In this document: one piece after another, positions 20,815-32,839 of the stretch | How positions within the stretch are numbered: position 1 is the stretch's first letter | Layout of the letters: every line of letters begins with the position of its first letter | Origin: Beroe forskalii | Lineage: Eukaryota > Ctenophora > Nuda > Beroida > Beroidae | Reading direction: 5' to 3' | NCBI GenBank assembly: GCA_011033025.1 | Contig: WFMF01000099.1 | Coordinates: forward strand, 381,369-445,368 | Length of the DNA: 64,000 bases | Program-made: the position numbers and the translations under genes | Notes under the pieces: model-generated | What the model saw: only the letters and a program-made list of their open reading frames with translations | What the model was told of the DNA's origin: nothing | Databases searched by the model: none

Positions 20815-22212
20815 GACCACTCCTACTCCTACTACGCCTTCCATGACGAGTGATGACCAGCCCCTCCTACTCCTACCACGCCTTCCTTGACGAGTGATGA
20901 CCAGCCTCTCTTACTCCTACCACGCCTTCCTCGACAAGTGATGACCAGCACCTCCAACCATGTCTTCCTTGACGAGTGATGACCAGCCTCTCCTACCACG
21001 CCTTACTCCTGCTTCTACCACGCCTTCCTTGACGAGTGATGACCAGCCCCTCCTACCACGCCTTCCTTGACGAGTGATTACCATCCCCTCCTGCTCCTAA
21101 TACGCTTTCCTTGACGAGTGATGACCGGCCCCTCATACTCCTACCACGTCTTCCTAGACGAGTGATGACCAACCCCTCCTACTCCCACCACGCCTTCCTT
21201 GACGAGTGATGACCGGTCACTCCTGCCACCCCTTCCTTGACGAGTGATGACCAGCCTCTCCAACTCCTACCACGCCTTCCTCGACAAGTGATGACCAGCA
21301 CCTCCAACCATGTCTTCCTTGACGAGTGATGACCAGCCCCTCCTACCACGCCTTCCTTGACGAGTGATGACCAGCCCCTCCTGCTCCTATCACGCCTTCC
21401 TCGACAAGTGATGACCAGCACCTCCAACCATGTCTTCCTTGACGAGTGATGACCAACCTCTCCTACCACGCCTTCCTTGCCGAGTGATGACCAGCACCTC
21501 CAAATCCTTCCACGCCTTCCTCGACGAGTGATGACCAGCTTCTCCAACTCCTACCACGCCTTCCTTGACGAGAGATGACCAGCCCCTCCTACTCCTACCA
21601 CGCCTTCCTTGACGAGTGATGACCAGCCCCTCCTTCCACGCCTTCCTAGACGAGTGATTACCAGCCCCTTCTGCTCCTAATACGCTTTCCTTGACGAGTG
21701 ATGACCAGCCCCTCCTGCTCCTACCACGCCTTCCTAGACGAGTGATGACCAGCACCTCCTGCTCCTACCACGCCTTCCTTGACGAGTGATGACCAGCCCC
21801 TCCTACTCCTACCACGCCTTCCTTGATGAGTGATTACCAGCCCCTCCTACTCCTACCACGCCTTCCTAGACGAGTGATGACCAGCCCCTCCTACCACGAC
21901 TCCTTGACGAGTGATGACCAACCTCTCCTACCACGCCTTCCTTGACGAGTGATGACCAGCACCTCCTACTCCTACCACGCCTTCCTTAACGATTGATGAC
22001 CACAGACCAGCCCCTCCTACTCCTACCACGCCTTCCTTGACGAGTGATGACCAGCCCCTCCTACTCCTTCCACGCCTTCCTTGACGAGTGATGATCAGCC
22101 CCTCCTACCACGATGATCAGCCCCTCCTACCACGATGATCAGCCCCTCCTACCACGCCTTCCGAGTAATGACCAGCACCCCCTACTCCTACCACGCCTTC
22201 CTTGACGAGTGA
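20815..22212. repeat. Large minisatellite, left part (38-48 bp unit)
   Basis: More than 30 units of CCACGCCTTCCTTGACGAGT-GATGACCAGCCCCTCCTA appear with an optional TACTCC/TGCTCC insert. The array continues at 23617 after interruption by an ORF1-only element. The open frames on the minus strand are repeat translations (GHHSSRKAW...) and not a gene. Confidence 0.93.
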
Positions 22213-23616
22213 TTGAAACCCACGGTGGGGCACCACTAAGGGCTTTGAAACAAATATAATAAGTACAATAAAAAATCATAAATAAAACCACAGAGACATT
22301 GAGATGGCTGAAAGCCATGTGTTCGCAGTACAGTGCAGTCTGAAATTGCGACTGTATCATGTCTATTTCCAATCTGACACTCAAAATCAGCACTCAAATA
22401 CATACAACATAGCACACTTAAAACGGCGGAAAAGGACTTGGCGGAGGGTTTCCACCCAGTCCTGTCCTGTGTGAGGGATCACGGCCCGTGATTAGAATGT
22501 TCGTGGATGATGTAATCCGTGGCGTTGTCTGAGGCGTGATAGGCTGAGGTAGAGACGAACGCGATACATTGAGAGGAGAGGGTTGCACCTTTTCTCTGCT
22601 GCACACTTGTCCATTACTGATGTAATGATAAAGCTGTGGCTGGCTCCTGATCTTCTCCTTCATCTGGCCCACAAGTCCATTCCGTTCTGCTCTTTCTTCA
22701 CGCGTTCTATCGGGGGAGATGAACACTCTGCTGAAACGAGTCTCCCGCAAGTTCTTGGCACTCCGTAACACCGCCGCTGCTCCTTCGATGCTGCGAAACA
22801 CGATCTTGACTGGACGCCGGGCTCCTGCTCTTACACTCCCAACACGAACACAGTCACTAACTGCAGGCTTCTCCGTCGGACAGCTGACACTGAGAACTTC
22901 ATCGATCTTCTCCCGCACGACTTCGTTGGATGCCTCCTCAAGTCCGAAAACCATCACGGTTCTCCTTCTGTCATCGTCCATTACAGCCGACTTGACTGCC
23001 GCTTTAACTTGCTTTGCTGTTATCTTCTCATCACAGCCCTGCTTCACGACATCGCTGAAACTCTTCATCTCGTTCTTCACAGTAGTCTCTAGAGCTTCAA
23101 TCTTGTTGCAGTTACTCATTAACAGGCTCTCCTGGAGTTTACCTTTTAGTAGTGCCTTCTGGCACTCAATCTGTTCCTTGTGTAGCCCTTCCACGTACAC
23201 AGCCGCTGATCGTAGCATGGTCTTACTCTTCCCCAGAACGCCCGCAGCTGATAAAACGAGGGTTGAAAGGGTGGCTTTGTCACACTTCATCAATGCTGCC
23301 TTCGTCAACTCCTGCCACTTGTCACCAAACAATCCACTGAATACTGAGTCCACATCATGTTCCACTGCGTATAGGTTTTCCAATGAAAACTCCATTTTGT
23401 GTACTCCTTGTACACAGTGTTGCACAGAGTAATTGTGTGCGTGTTGCAGATTTGAGATAACTGATAAGCGAGCTACAGATTTAACACACACAAGAAAACT
23501 GATAATAGCAATCTGAGAAAACTGATAATGACAATCTGAGAAAACTGATAATGACAATCTGAGAAAACTGATAATGACAATCTGAGAAAACTGATAATGA
23601 GAAAACTGATAATGAC
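22213..23616 (-). mobile_element. ORF1-only retroelement (half-LINE-like), copy A
   Basis: The element is inserted inside the minisatellite. On the minus strand it starts with several 23-bp monomers (TTTTCTCAGATTGTCATTATCAG), then a leader, one intact ORF, about 200 bases of 3' UTR, and an end at CACCGTGGGTTTCAATCA. It matches copy B (45013-46324) throughout. No reverse transcriptase, endonuclease or poly(A) tract is present. By analogy with mammalian HAL1, it may be mobilised by another LINE's RT; that is inference. Confidence 0.8.
22418..23395 (-). CDS. LINE ORF1p-like nucleic-acid-binding protein, copy A
   Basis: 325 residues. The start at MEFSLENLYAVEHDV is chosen because the longer frame runs into the 5' monomer repeats. 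Residues about 65-118 are predicted coiled coil. Residues about 143-227 resemble the RRM of LINE ORF1 proteins (RRRTVMVFGLEEAS; DCVRVGSVRAGARRPVKIVF; AAAVLRSAKNLRETR). Residues about 228-268 match the following C-terminal domain (FISPDRTREERAERNGLV, then a YHYISNGQV core). The tail is Pro/Ser/Thr-rich. ORF1 proteins bind and chaperone element RNA. This copy differs from copy B at roughly a dozen residues and neither has a stop, implying recent activity or selection. Confidence 0.85.
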   Translation of the reverse strand: MEFSLENLYAVEHDVDSVFSGLFGDKWQELTKAALMKCDKATLSTLVLSAAGVLGKSKTMLRSAAVYVEGLHKEQIECQKALLKGKLQESLLMSNCNKIEALETTVKNEMKSFSDVVKQGCDEKITAKQVKAAVKSAVMDDDRRRTVMVFGLEEASNEVVREKIDEVLSVSCPTEKPAVSDCVRVGSVRAGARRPVKIVFRSIEGAAAVLRSAKNLRETRFSRVFISPDRTREERAERNGLVGQMKEKIRSQPQLYHYISNGQVCSREKVQPSPLNVSRSSLPQPITPQTTPRITSSTNILITGRDPSHRTGLGGNPPPSPFPPF

Positions 23617-24112
23617 CACCGACCAGCCCCTCCTACTCCTACCACGCCTTCCTTGACGTGTGATGACCAGCCCCTCCTACTCCTTCCACGTCTTCCTTGA
23701 CGAGTGATGACCAGCCCCTCCTGCTCCTACCACGCCTTCCTAGACGAGTGATGACCAGCCCCTCCTACTCTTACCACGCCTTCCTTGATGAGTGATGACC
23801 AGCCCCTCCTACTCTTACCACGCCTTCCTTGACGAGTGATGACCAGCCCCTCGTAGTCCTACCACGCCTTCCTTTACGAGTGATGACCAGCCCCTCCTAC
23901 TCCTAACACGCCTTCCTTGACGAGTGATGACCAGTCCCTCCTACTCCTACCATGTCTTACTTGATGAGTGATGACCAGCCCCTCCTACTACTACCACGCC
24001 TTCCTCTACGAGTGATGACCGGCCCTTCTACCACGCCTTCCTTGACGAGTGATGACCAGCCTCTCCTACTCCTACCACGCCTTCCTTAACGAGTGATGAC
24101 CAGCCCCTATTC
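23617..24112. repeat. Large minisatellite, right part
   Basis: About a dozen further units of the CCACGCCTTCCTTGACGAGT repeat follow directly after the 5' monomers of the inserted element. It ends shortly before the makorin exon at 24228. Confidence 0.92.
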
Positions 24113-24227
24113 CTAAACTTCTAAGGCTGCTCGCAGCCATGCAACAGTCTTAAAGGGTTATACTTTTCATCAAATGGTGCGGCGAAATGCCCAATTTTAT
24201 CACAAATAAGTAAACAATGGGCCTCAC

Positions 24228-26900
24228 CTTTTTCATCTTTTCGTTGTCCTTCGGCAGGCAATACCGTAGGCAGAATCTGCACTTCAACCCATGAACATTC
24301 CAACACCGGTCACCATCGCCGCATTCCCCACTTTCCAGATAGTAGGGGCACAGTTTGCCACTGCTTCCTGGTGTCAGGGAGCTGGTGTCAAAAGGCGGGG
24401 TGGTGTCAGCTGCAGGAGCGGTGTCAAGACTGGGGGTGTCAAGTGATGGGGTGTTGAACGGGGAACTGGTGTCAAGGGTGCTCGTGCTTTGGGTAGCATC
24501 TCTTCTGCTGCTGCCTGGAAAACAATGAATTTTCTAGTTTGATTATAATGTTGTCCTTGAATGTTTGTATTTGCAAAAGAAAATACTCAAATAACCACTT
24601 TACTCGCCCAATTTTTGATTGGACTGTAGTTATTCTTTTTCGATTTCTTAAACTTAACTTCAATGAAATGTGACTGATTCGAAGTAAGGAGTTGAAAATA
24701 GCTGACAGGTTGTTATTCATTATCGTGTGCGAACCTGGTTTAGTGTCGGTAAAGGAAGAGTGATGTGATGTTGATGATTCTGCTGTTGTGGCTACACTTC
24801 TGCTGCACTCGCCCCCACTGGTCTCTGAAGATAAAACACCTTTTGTAGCTTTTTTGACAACAATTTGACATATCAATCGAGGAAGTGTTAGCTGGTATGT
24901 GTCAAAAAAACAGGTCGAAAAGTAGGCTGAAAGGAAATGTAGAAAAACTAAGAATTTTCCCATATCTCCATTTGGATAGCTTTCCTACAGGAAGTAGATA
25001 GATAGATAGTTGACGGAAGGATTACTAAAGCCCCGTAGTGCCCCCAACACACAGGATTGGAGGACATATATGGGATATGCCTGACCATACCCTTCCGGAA
25101 GCATTGGCCAACATTGGTTCCTTAGTGGTATGCAGGCAGAAATATACAGAAAGTATATTTTCAGCAAAATAGTTTGGGAAATAATTCGAAACATTTTCTA
25201 TGGGCTTTGCCCCCTAACCCTTGACCATGCCAGGGGCTTTGTCCCTTGACCACCAAGTCAATGGGAGCTGCACTTCCATACCCCTGCTGCAGCTCACTCA
25301 GAAGAGCTACACACTACATTGTTTGCAAACAACCACCACCACCCCTTCCCCCAATTCTCTAACCTGGAACCACCCCTGCTCATTTGTCAATATTTTTTAT
25401 CAAGCCTCATTGAAGTGGTCCTTAAAAGCTGCAACCTTTTGATTTGCAAATGTAACTATAACCAGCCTTTTAGAATGGCACAGCAAGAATCAAGTTTCTT
25501 GACTCAAGTCATGAAATAGTTCATTAATTGAGCTTCATTCATAACCTGAGTTAAAACAATTTCACATATTTCTTGAACTAGCCTTTTATCATAAGTATCA
25601 CCTCAATTGTAGGGGATTTAGGTCACATATGCGAAATGCTTAATTATTTCAAAGGGTCCAATTCATCTGGCATTGCTTAAGCAGCCTTTTTAACCAGCCA
25701 TTTTGTGCTTCTATAGCAAATTGATATTGTCACCTGATAATCTGATATCAAATTAAACTTTTCAAATAAAAAAAAGTAAATTGCTTTATGTGGTTTCATG
25801 CTTAATGTTTAAGTTGAAACTATAAGTAAACTCAAAACAGTTCAGAGAAATTTGATTTGTATAAAATATGTTCAACTGAGAAACGGAAAAACTCAAAAGT
25901 AATTTTAACGAGATAAGAGATTATTGTTGTACAGGATGAAGGTTATAGCTTACCTTTGTTACAGTGGAACTTTGGTTGGAACTTCTGTCCAGGTACAAAC
26001 TCTCTGGCATTTACATTCCATTGCATAACTAGATTTTCTGAATAGTAAAAAATTATAATATAATAAAATAATAACTTCATTTCTGTCAAGTATTATGCTA
26101 TGTATTTGGAGTGGAAGCAGTAAGTTATAAGAAACTTACAGTGACAGTTTGAACTTACACTGGACACACAAAACTGCAGTTTGAACTGCCACTGTCCCCC
26201 CGAAATAAGGGCTCATCTCTTCATGATATGAACCTTAAGTTTCTAAATTGGTCTCTTAATTCAGTGTACAGTAAAAAGTTTGTGCATTTTTCCAAAGATA
26301 GGAAGTAGGAACCTAATCTGTCTACTGCAATTGTGGATCAACTATTCCTCTACTTCTCCTCTCTATGTGTGTTTCTTCATTATTGTTTCATTATTCATTT
26401 CTTGATGCTTGGAGTAAAGACAGAGAAACAAAATTTAGAGAAACAAACTTTATTTCCAATACATAATAAAAATCAAATCAAATCCATTCCTTTCCTTATC
26501 CCAATAAATTATGAAACTTTAAACAATTACAATACAATTACACATTGCCCAGGTGCCCCAACCTCCTGAGGTGCAGCCCACCACGCCTTGTGCCCCGATA
26601 ATGATACCCTCCTACAGCATTCTGCAAGATACTTTTGGTGCAAAAATGCAACACACAACATTACAAATATTACATCACACCCGTGACTCTAATAGAACTC
26701 TAGGATAACAGGAGAATTAGGACCAAGCGGCCATTCTCTAAAGATTTATCATCCCTAGAGTCACATTAAGGTCTCAAGACACTGTGATCTCCCCATCCTG
26801 CCATGATGTCTTCATGATGACCATCATGATGCCATTATGGCCTTCTCATGGGGTTATATCATTTTGTTCTTACCAATTTTCTCAGCAGGCATCACAAACT
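24228..26900 (-). CDS. MKRN: Makorin-like CCCH zinc-finger protein (partial; 3' exons missing)
   Basis: Four phase-compatible minus-strand exons: 26874-26900 (27-base microexon, least certain), 25954-26037, 24735-24824 and 24228-24514. The 84-base exon encodes NVNAREFVPG, a good PAM2-type PABP-binding motif. The next exons encode a Ser/Thr-rich linker with LDTPS-like repeats. They are followed by a CCCH finger (C-x8-C-x5-C-x3-H, CPYYLESGEC...CWNVH) and then the start of the makorin-type Cys-His motif (GLKCRFCLRYCLPKDNEKM). PAM2, CCCH, then Cys-His is the makorin order. Makorins are RING E3 ubiquitin ligases that bind mRNA. The RING and last CCCH exons should follow at lower coordinates, but none is seen before the minisatellite. 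N-terminal CCCH exons are also not identified. Confidence 0.75.
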
Positions 26901-28200
26901 CTGGAGTAGAAAACACTGTTGCAGTCTTCTACCTAATTGTGTGCATTGTTTCCAGAGTATTGCCATGAGAACACACTTTATTATTTTCAATCAAAAATAG
27001 GTATAAACATAGAACAATAAAACAAATAATTTAATAAAACAAATAATAAAACAAATAATTTACATTTTGTAGCACATTACACCATGATTCAAACACAAAT
27101 TCCTTTGATCATATAACAATTGTGATTTCAAGTAGTTGGATACTTGGTTGATGAGAGACATAGCATTTAATTAGCAATTAATAAAGTAATAATTTAAAAT
27201 TAAAAAAAGGGAGACAGACAGCCCATTATCATAAAAACAAATTAAAAGATACGGGGACCCTACCATGCTGGTCCAAAATAAACAACTGCTTATAATAAAA
27301 TAAAAAAAGAACTAGTAAGGTATAATTTGATATTATAAACAGGTTTCATAACCTGCCATTGTAAACAGGAAACGTAGCAAGTAGTTGGTATAATGATTAA
27401 ATTTTCTAAAAAAAGAGAGTTGTGTTGTGGGCTACAGGAAATACTTGTGGAAAACTTGGGTATCACCTTTGGTACAACAACTATATTAACAATTTAAAAC
27501 AGTTTTCCCAGGAAAAATTTACCAACTTGCTACCACAAAAAACTATTAAAAAACAATAAGCTAGTGTAGTGAAATACACCTCAAACTCTATTATGGTAAA
27601 TATCATTTAACTGAAAGCTAAAATTAAACTGATTAATTAAAGTTGACATGACCATTAAAAACACAATTCAGTTCATGTTCTGTTATTAACCTGTGTTCAC
27701 CTAAGTTGGAGTATAAGTCCCTTCCATATATATACAAATACAGGTAATTATAACATGCAGCAATATTCAACTGTTGATCTGAAATACATGAAAATATGAA
27801 AATTGATAATCATAGTAGTCCTTTAGTGAGAACTGCTGTAGGTAAATAAACCACCAAAAACATCATACTACAAAACTAATATTTTGACATTCCCAGTGCT
27901 CCGGATGTCCTGATGACTGAATATTGAGAAGAAATTTTTTAAACCTATTTTTTGCAACACAGGATGATGTGGATAGGTCTGAGAGAAAAGTTTGTGTTTA
28001 GCTGGGCAGTTGAGTTAGTATTAAATTTATTCCATACAATAGAGCCTCGATACAGAAATTGCTGTCTTGATGTTTCAAGGTTATAAGGGGGAATAACAAT
28101 GTTATTCCTTTGACAATTTCTTATGGATTCAGGGACCTTTTCAGTAACGTATACAAGGGAATTGGATATCTATATTTTTTTAATTTTGAATATTTCATTC
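26901..28200. other. AT-rich non-coding stretch
   Basis: No gene recognised. Poly(A)-like tracts and AATAA-rich runs (27010-27060) are present. It presumably includes upstream intron sequence of the makorin gene and the 3' end of the LINE remnant. Confidence 0.5.
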
Positions 28201-30120
28201 AGCAAAAAAAGTTTGTGTAGATTATGAACAGTTAATAATTTTAACTCAGTGAACAGAGGCTTGGTGTGTTCTAAAAACAAAGTCCTTTGGGGCTAAATGT
28301 TCATCAATTGATCTAGTCCTAGCACAAGTTTTATAATATTCTGCATGATCAAAGTTCAACTTCTTTCCATAAAGTAAACGTAAGCATCTCTTTTGGATGT
28401 TAAATATAGACTTCAATTTATTATTTGATACAGAACCCCAAGCTGATATTCCATAAGTTAAGTGTGAAACAAAAAGTGAGTGGTATAGTTTATTGAAGTG
28501 TTCTTGGGGAATGAACTTCTTAATTCTTTTGATAGTGATGATTGAGCTATTTAATTTTTGCTCTAAATGTTCAAGATGGCCTTCCCAGTTCAAATTCTCA
28601 TCAATGATAATTCCTAGATATCTAACCATATTAGTCTTTTAAGCTTATTGTCATTCAAATATAAATGTTTATCATGACCTATAATTTTGGTTTCTGGCAC
28701 AAGTTTTGTGCTCCTGATGATTAAGCTTTGGTCTAAAATACATGTAAACACATTTTTCTATATTTATATGAATTTGGTTGCTAAGCATGTATATAAATTG
28801 ACATCTTTAAGAACCTCATTGGCTCTAGAATAAACTTCTTCTTCAGAATTTCCAGTTACAAATATATTAGTATCATCGGCAAACATAACAAAGTGTGCAA
28901 GTTGAGAACAGTTAACTATGTCATTGATGTACAAAATGAAAAGTAATGGCCCTAAAACAGATCCTTGTGGTACACCATAAATAACAGGCATCAAATCTGA
29001 TTTTCAGAATTATAGTTAGTAAGCTGCTGTCTGTTAGTCATATAACTTTTCAAAAGATTGTGTGGTATGCCTCTTATTCCATAGTTTTCTAACTTAGCTA
29101 AGAGTTTTCATGGCATATTGTGTCAAAAGCTTTGCTAAGGTCTATAAATATACCAAGAACATGGTTTTGTTTTCAATGTTAACCGTTATCTTGTCTATAG
29201 AGTAGTTCACAGCATGAGATGTTGAATGGTGACTACGAAACCCATATTGGTTTTCATATAGAATGTTTTTGAGACAACAAAGTTATATAAGCGGGAATAT
29301 ATTAGTTTTCAAATATTTTCCCAAAGCATGGTAACATTGAGACAGGTCTATAGTTTTTTAAATAATTGTTTATTATCTTTCTTAAAACAGGAGTTATCTG
29401 ACCAACTTTAAGTATATTCGGAAATATTCCTAGTCCAATAAATTTGTTATAAAAAGTTGTCAAGTGTGGGTTAATAATTGATGTGCAATTCTTGAGAACT
29501 CTTATTGGTATATCACTGGCTTTACCATTCTCCAGTGCAGTAATGATTTTTTCTACGTCTGCTGTTGAGCATGGCTCAAAGAAGACGCTTTCATTAACTC
29601 TGTTCTTAATAAAAATAGAAAAGTCTGGTACAGGAGATATTGGAAGGTTTTCAGACTTGAGAGCATTTTCATTCAGGTCATGAGCAACTGATGCAAAATA
29701 CCTATTAAATTCATTAGCAATAATTCTTCTATGATTCACCAGACTCCATTCACAAGGAAAGAACACTTTGGTTTTGAAATGCTCTTTCCTCTAAGTTCAT
29801 TGATCAATTCCCATGTTTTTTTTACTATTCCCCTTACGGTTGCTGAATTTTTGGAATAAAACATATTTTTAGCAGATGTAATTAAGGCGTAATTTCTTCT
29901 GATACTTTTTATATCTATCATAAAGTTCAGAATCCCCATTTTATTTCTCTTATTTTTGCTTTTCTTCCATTTTTCATACAAAAAATTCTTATAGTTAATT
30001 GAATTGATCAGGCCATTTGTGATCCAAGGATTCTCTATCCTGTTACGTTTTGATTTCTTGAGTGTTTCTTGTGAATATCAATAATTGATGATATTGTATT
30101 TTGAATATTTCGAGTATAAT
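28200..30120 (-). pseudogene. Degraded LINE reverse transcriptase (CR1/Jockey-type), 5'-truncated
   Basis: The minus strand carries RT blocks in order but in broken frames. These are a pre-RT region (29981-29736), NYRPVSMLPCFGKIFE (29766-29302), GVPQGSVLGPLLFILYINDI and the catalytic FADD box (28994-28764), and a post-RT thumb with YLGIIIDENLNWEGH and SHLTYGISAWG (28629-28246). At least two frameshifts or stops separate them. No AP endonuclease or ORF1 is visible upstream, where an LTR gag remnant begins instead. Inactive. Confidence 0.88.
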
Positions 30121-30289
30121 AAAGATGTTATTTATAGTACATTTACTAATATATTTCCAGGATGACTTGTAATGATATAGATAGCTGTGGGCCTTGTTTT
30201 AGATATCTACTTCTATCACTTTATTAGTATATCTCTCGTCTCATTGCTTCCTATCTTTTCATGGTAGCAGAAAAATAGATCTACCAGAT

Positions 30290-31095
30290 ACTCATGACAG
30301 GAGAACAGAAAGTAGCAATTCAAGCTCAGGAAGTAGTGGACATGAGAGAACTTCAGGGTACAACTACAAGGCTCCTAGCTTATAAAGAGAGGGCAATGTT
30401 TTTGAAGACTGGAGGCTTGACATTGACTTATGGAAGGAATTTACTTCATTGCCCTAAGAGTCGTAGGGCAACAGCATTGTTGCTAGAACTGAAAGAGGGA
30501 AGGTAAAGAATCATGTGAGATCACTAGGCAAAGAAATTCTGACCAAAGATGATGGGTTAGAAAAGATCATTGAAAGACTAGATAAGTTATACAAAAGACT
30601 CATCTCATTCAGCATATAAGGCATATTGCAAATTCGAAAATATCAGAGACCTGATGGACTGTCATTGCAAGGCTATATATCTGAATTTGAGAAGCTATAT
30701 GATGACCTAAAAAACACAAGATAATTTTGCCAGAGGTTGTGCTAGCATATAGGCTTTTGAATAGTGCAAACATGCCTGCAGAGAAGGTTGACCTTGCTTT
30801 GGCAACAGTTAAGAGTCTATCATATGATGATATGAGTAATACAATCATGAAAATATTCTCACAGCAGCCTCTAGGGGTAAAAATGAATTGGTTTGTACAG
30901 ATGGTGATTTTAACATCAAGACAGAACCTGAGGAGTGTAATTTTACTTCACACCACCAGAAAGTTATTATTGACTTCTTATTTCTACTTATCGTTTGTTT
31001 CGAATTTCGCTCTCCGACTTTTAACAGTACCAGTAAGGCGACACCACCTCTCCACCTACCACCTTGTGGTTTGTGCGACTTGTGAACAACTATGA
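30290..31095 (+). pseudogene. LTR-retrotransposon gag remnant
   Basis: Three frames in sequence give a gag-like protein: AIQAQEVVDMRELQG...LLELKEGR (30294-30506), DGLEKIIERLDKLYK (about 30550-30595), GYISEFEKLYDDLKN (about 30670-30715) and LPEVVLAYRLLNSANMPAEK (from 30727). The order and the YISEFEKLY / VLAYRLLNSANM motifs resemble gag of invertebrate LTR retrotransposons. Frameshifts and stops separate the pieces; no protease, RT or LTR was found nearby. Confidence 0.65.
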
Positions 31096-31976
31096 CGAAT
31101 AAACTGGATTCCTGATGTACGCATGGAAAAGCTTTGTTCCATGATTTTCACGCTTGAGGAAATGACGGATTAAAACCGAAAGATATTGAAAAAAGTTCAA
31201 CAAAGGGCCCATGTCAGAGTTGTTGATCTTTTCTCCTGCCTTATGAGGCCCAGAAATATCTCAAGAACCACAAAGGGGTTTTTTTGGGAAAAAAACAAAA
31301 AAAATCCATGCCCTTTTCGATTCTGAAATAGTGTGGTCGCACGGGAAATTCTTACACTTTGTTTGTGCCCCAATTGAATAGACATTTTCCAAAAGTACAC
31401 CTAAGGGGGTGGAAATTTATGGAAACCCACAGTTGTTTCATGACCAAACCCAAATTCAAAATAATTTTATTTGGACAACAAACATCAGTTGATCAAATGG
31501 AATTGGGACAATCAACTTTTTCAAATGATTGATTTTTTCAGGAGTTGGGTTGATAAAAAATTTCTTTTTATTTTTTACTAGGCTGAATATTTTTTGTGTA
31601 AAACACATTAGATGATCAAATGAAGTTACAATGACCAAATTCTTTTGCCATTTGATATTAATTTGGGTTACCTACTAGGTATTTAAGGGGTTATGACACT
31701 TCCCCTGAGAAATAAAAAAATTTTTTTGCCCAAAACGGGCCCCCTAAATTTTCTGTGGAATTCCTATAGGGGGATTAATATTAATTAAGGCATAAATTTT
31801 TGATTTTTTTTTTGACAATTTTTGAATTTTAATTGAAAATTAATGCACTGACAAAAAATTTTTCCCACCTCTATCAATCATCCACAATCGCAATCTGAAA
31901 ACATATTTTTGGTAAAATTTAAAAAACTTGAATAAAAACATGCCCTTTTTAAAAAATTTTTAACTTAAAGCTAACC

Positions 31977-32636
31977 ATGACGTGCTCTGCCCCATACATG
32001 GAAAACTGATGTGTGCTCGGGAAAGAATGTTGTCATGATCCCTCACCCAATGGGGAAAAAGACTGGGTCCCCAAGTAATTTTTTAGGTAAGTGTTTTTAT
32101 AACTTATATGATTTTAAATTTTTATTTAATGATGAATAATTGTATTTGCATAGTGTATGTACAAATGTAACCTTGTAATCAATGTTATTCCTATCCAAGT
32201 TTAGCCCAGATTTAAGGGGATAGTCTGTGGAATATTGCATTTTGTTCATTTTGGGGTGTTTAAATAGTGAAAGCTTTTATGAGTGGCCCTTGAAAAAGTT
32301 AGGTCCCGGCATTTTCAAACCCCTCAACTTTTATTTTTCCCGGATTGGTTTTTTTGGGTTAATTTGGGATTGGGTACCTCCCTGCAACGTTGTTTCTTTG
32401 TCTATCCGCCTACAAATCGTAAGTTGTCAATCAATATAATCACAGAAAATTTTGAACTACAAAGTTCCCTTATTATTTTCCTCCCTTGTGATGTATTAAC
32501 ACCCCCTGGGTTCAAGGCAGTTGGGGCCCCCAAGGTGACGATGACACCCTGGCTGACCACGATCGGGGCAGCCCCTTTAACATCCTCGAGTACTTCACTG
32601 CCCTTATCCTTTTCTGATCCCCTTTCTACCTTTAAG
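31977..32636 (+). pseudogene. Corrupted copy of the REEP5/6-like gene, exons 1-3
   Basis: The segment aligns, inverted, with the intact exons at 46843-47628. An exon 1-like part starts ATGACGTGCTCTGCCCCATA (31977) and ends before GTAAG (near 32086). Exon 2 survives only as its last third (GCAACGTTGTTTC...CTACAAATC|GTAAG). The exon 3-like part (about 32509-32636) keeps GACGATGACACC and AACATCCTCGAGTACTTCAC. The many small indels and inflated homopolymers look more like low-accuracy read consensus than ordinary decay. Confidence 0.8.
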
Positions 32637-32839
32637 GTAATTAAACTAAGAATGAAACATATTTTAAAAAGAAAGAAAAGTTCATAAATCTTAAGCCACA
32701 GGTTTGAAAATTTCCCTGTATTGTTTTCTTTTTAAATCTGCTGGTTTCTAAAAGTTAGTTATATTTAATTTTTCCAATATCAACCGAGCACTACCAGAAT
32801 GGCCGTTAAACAATAACTTATTAACATGAACTTTTCCCC

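Noticed and set aside
21179..21755. Open frames of 121-122 residues with repeated GHHSSRKAW on the minus strand
   Set aside because: Translation of the 38-48 bp minisatellite; no start context, domains or flanking coding sequence.
22719..23432. 237-residue open frame on the plus strand opposite the ORF1-like gene
   Set aside because: Shadow of the real minus-strand ORF; the same shadow appears opposite copy B at 45094-45861.
20815..24112. CRISPR-like regular repeats
   Set aside because: Units are contiguous and degenerate with no unique spacers, in a eukaryotic genome; this is a minisatellite.
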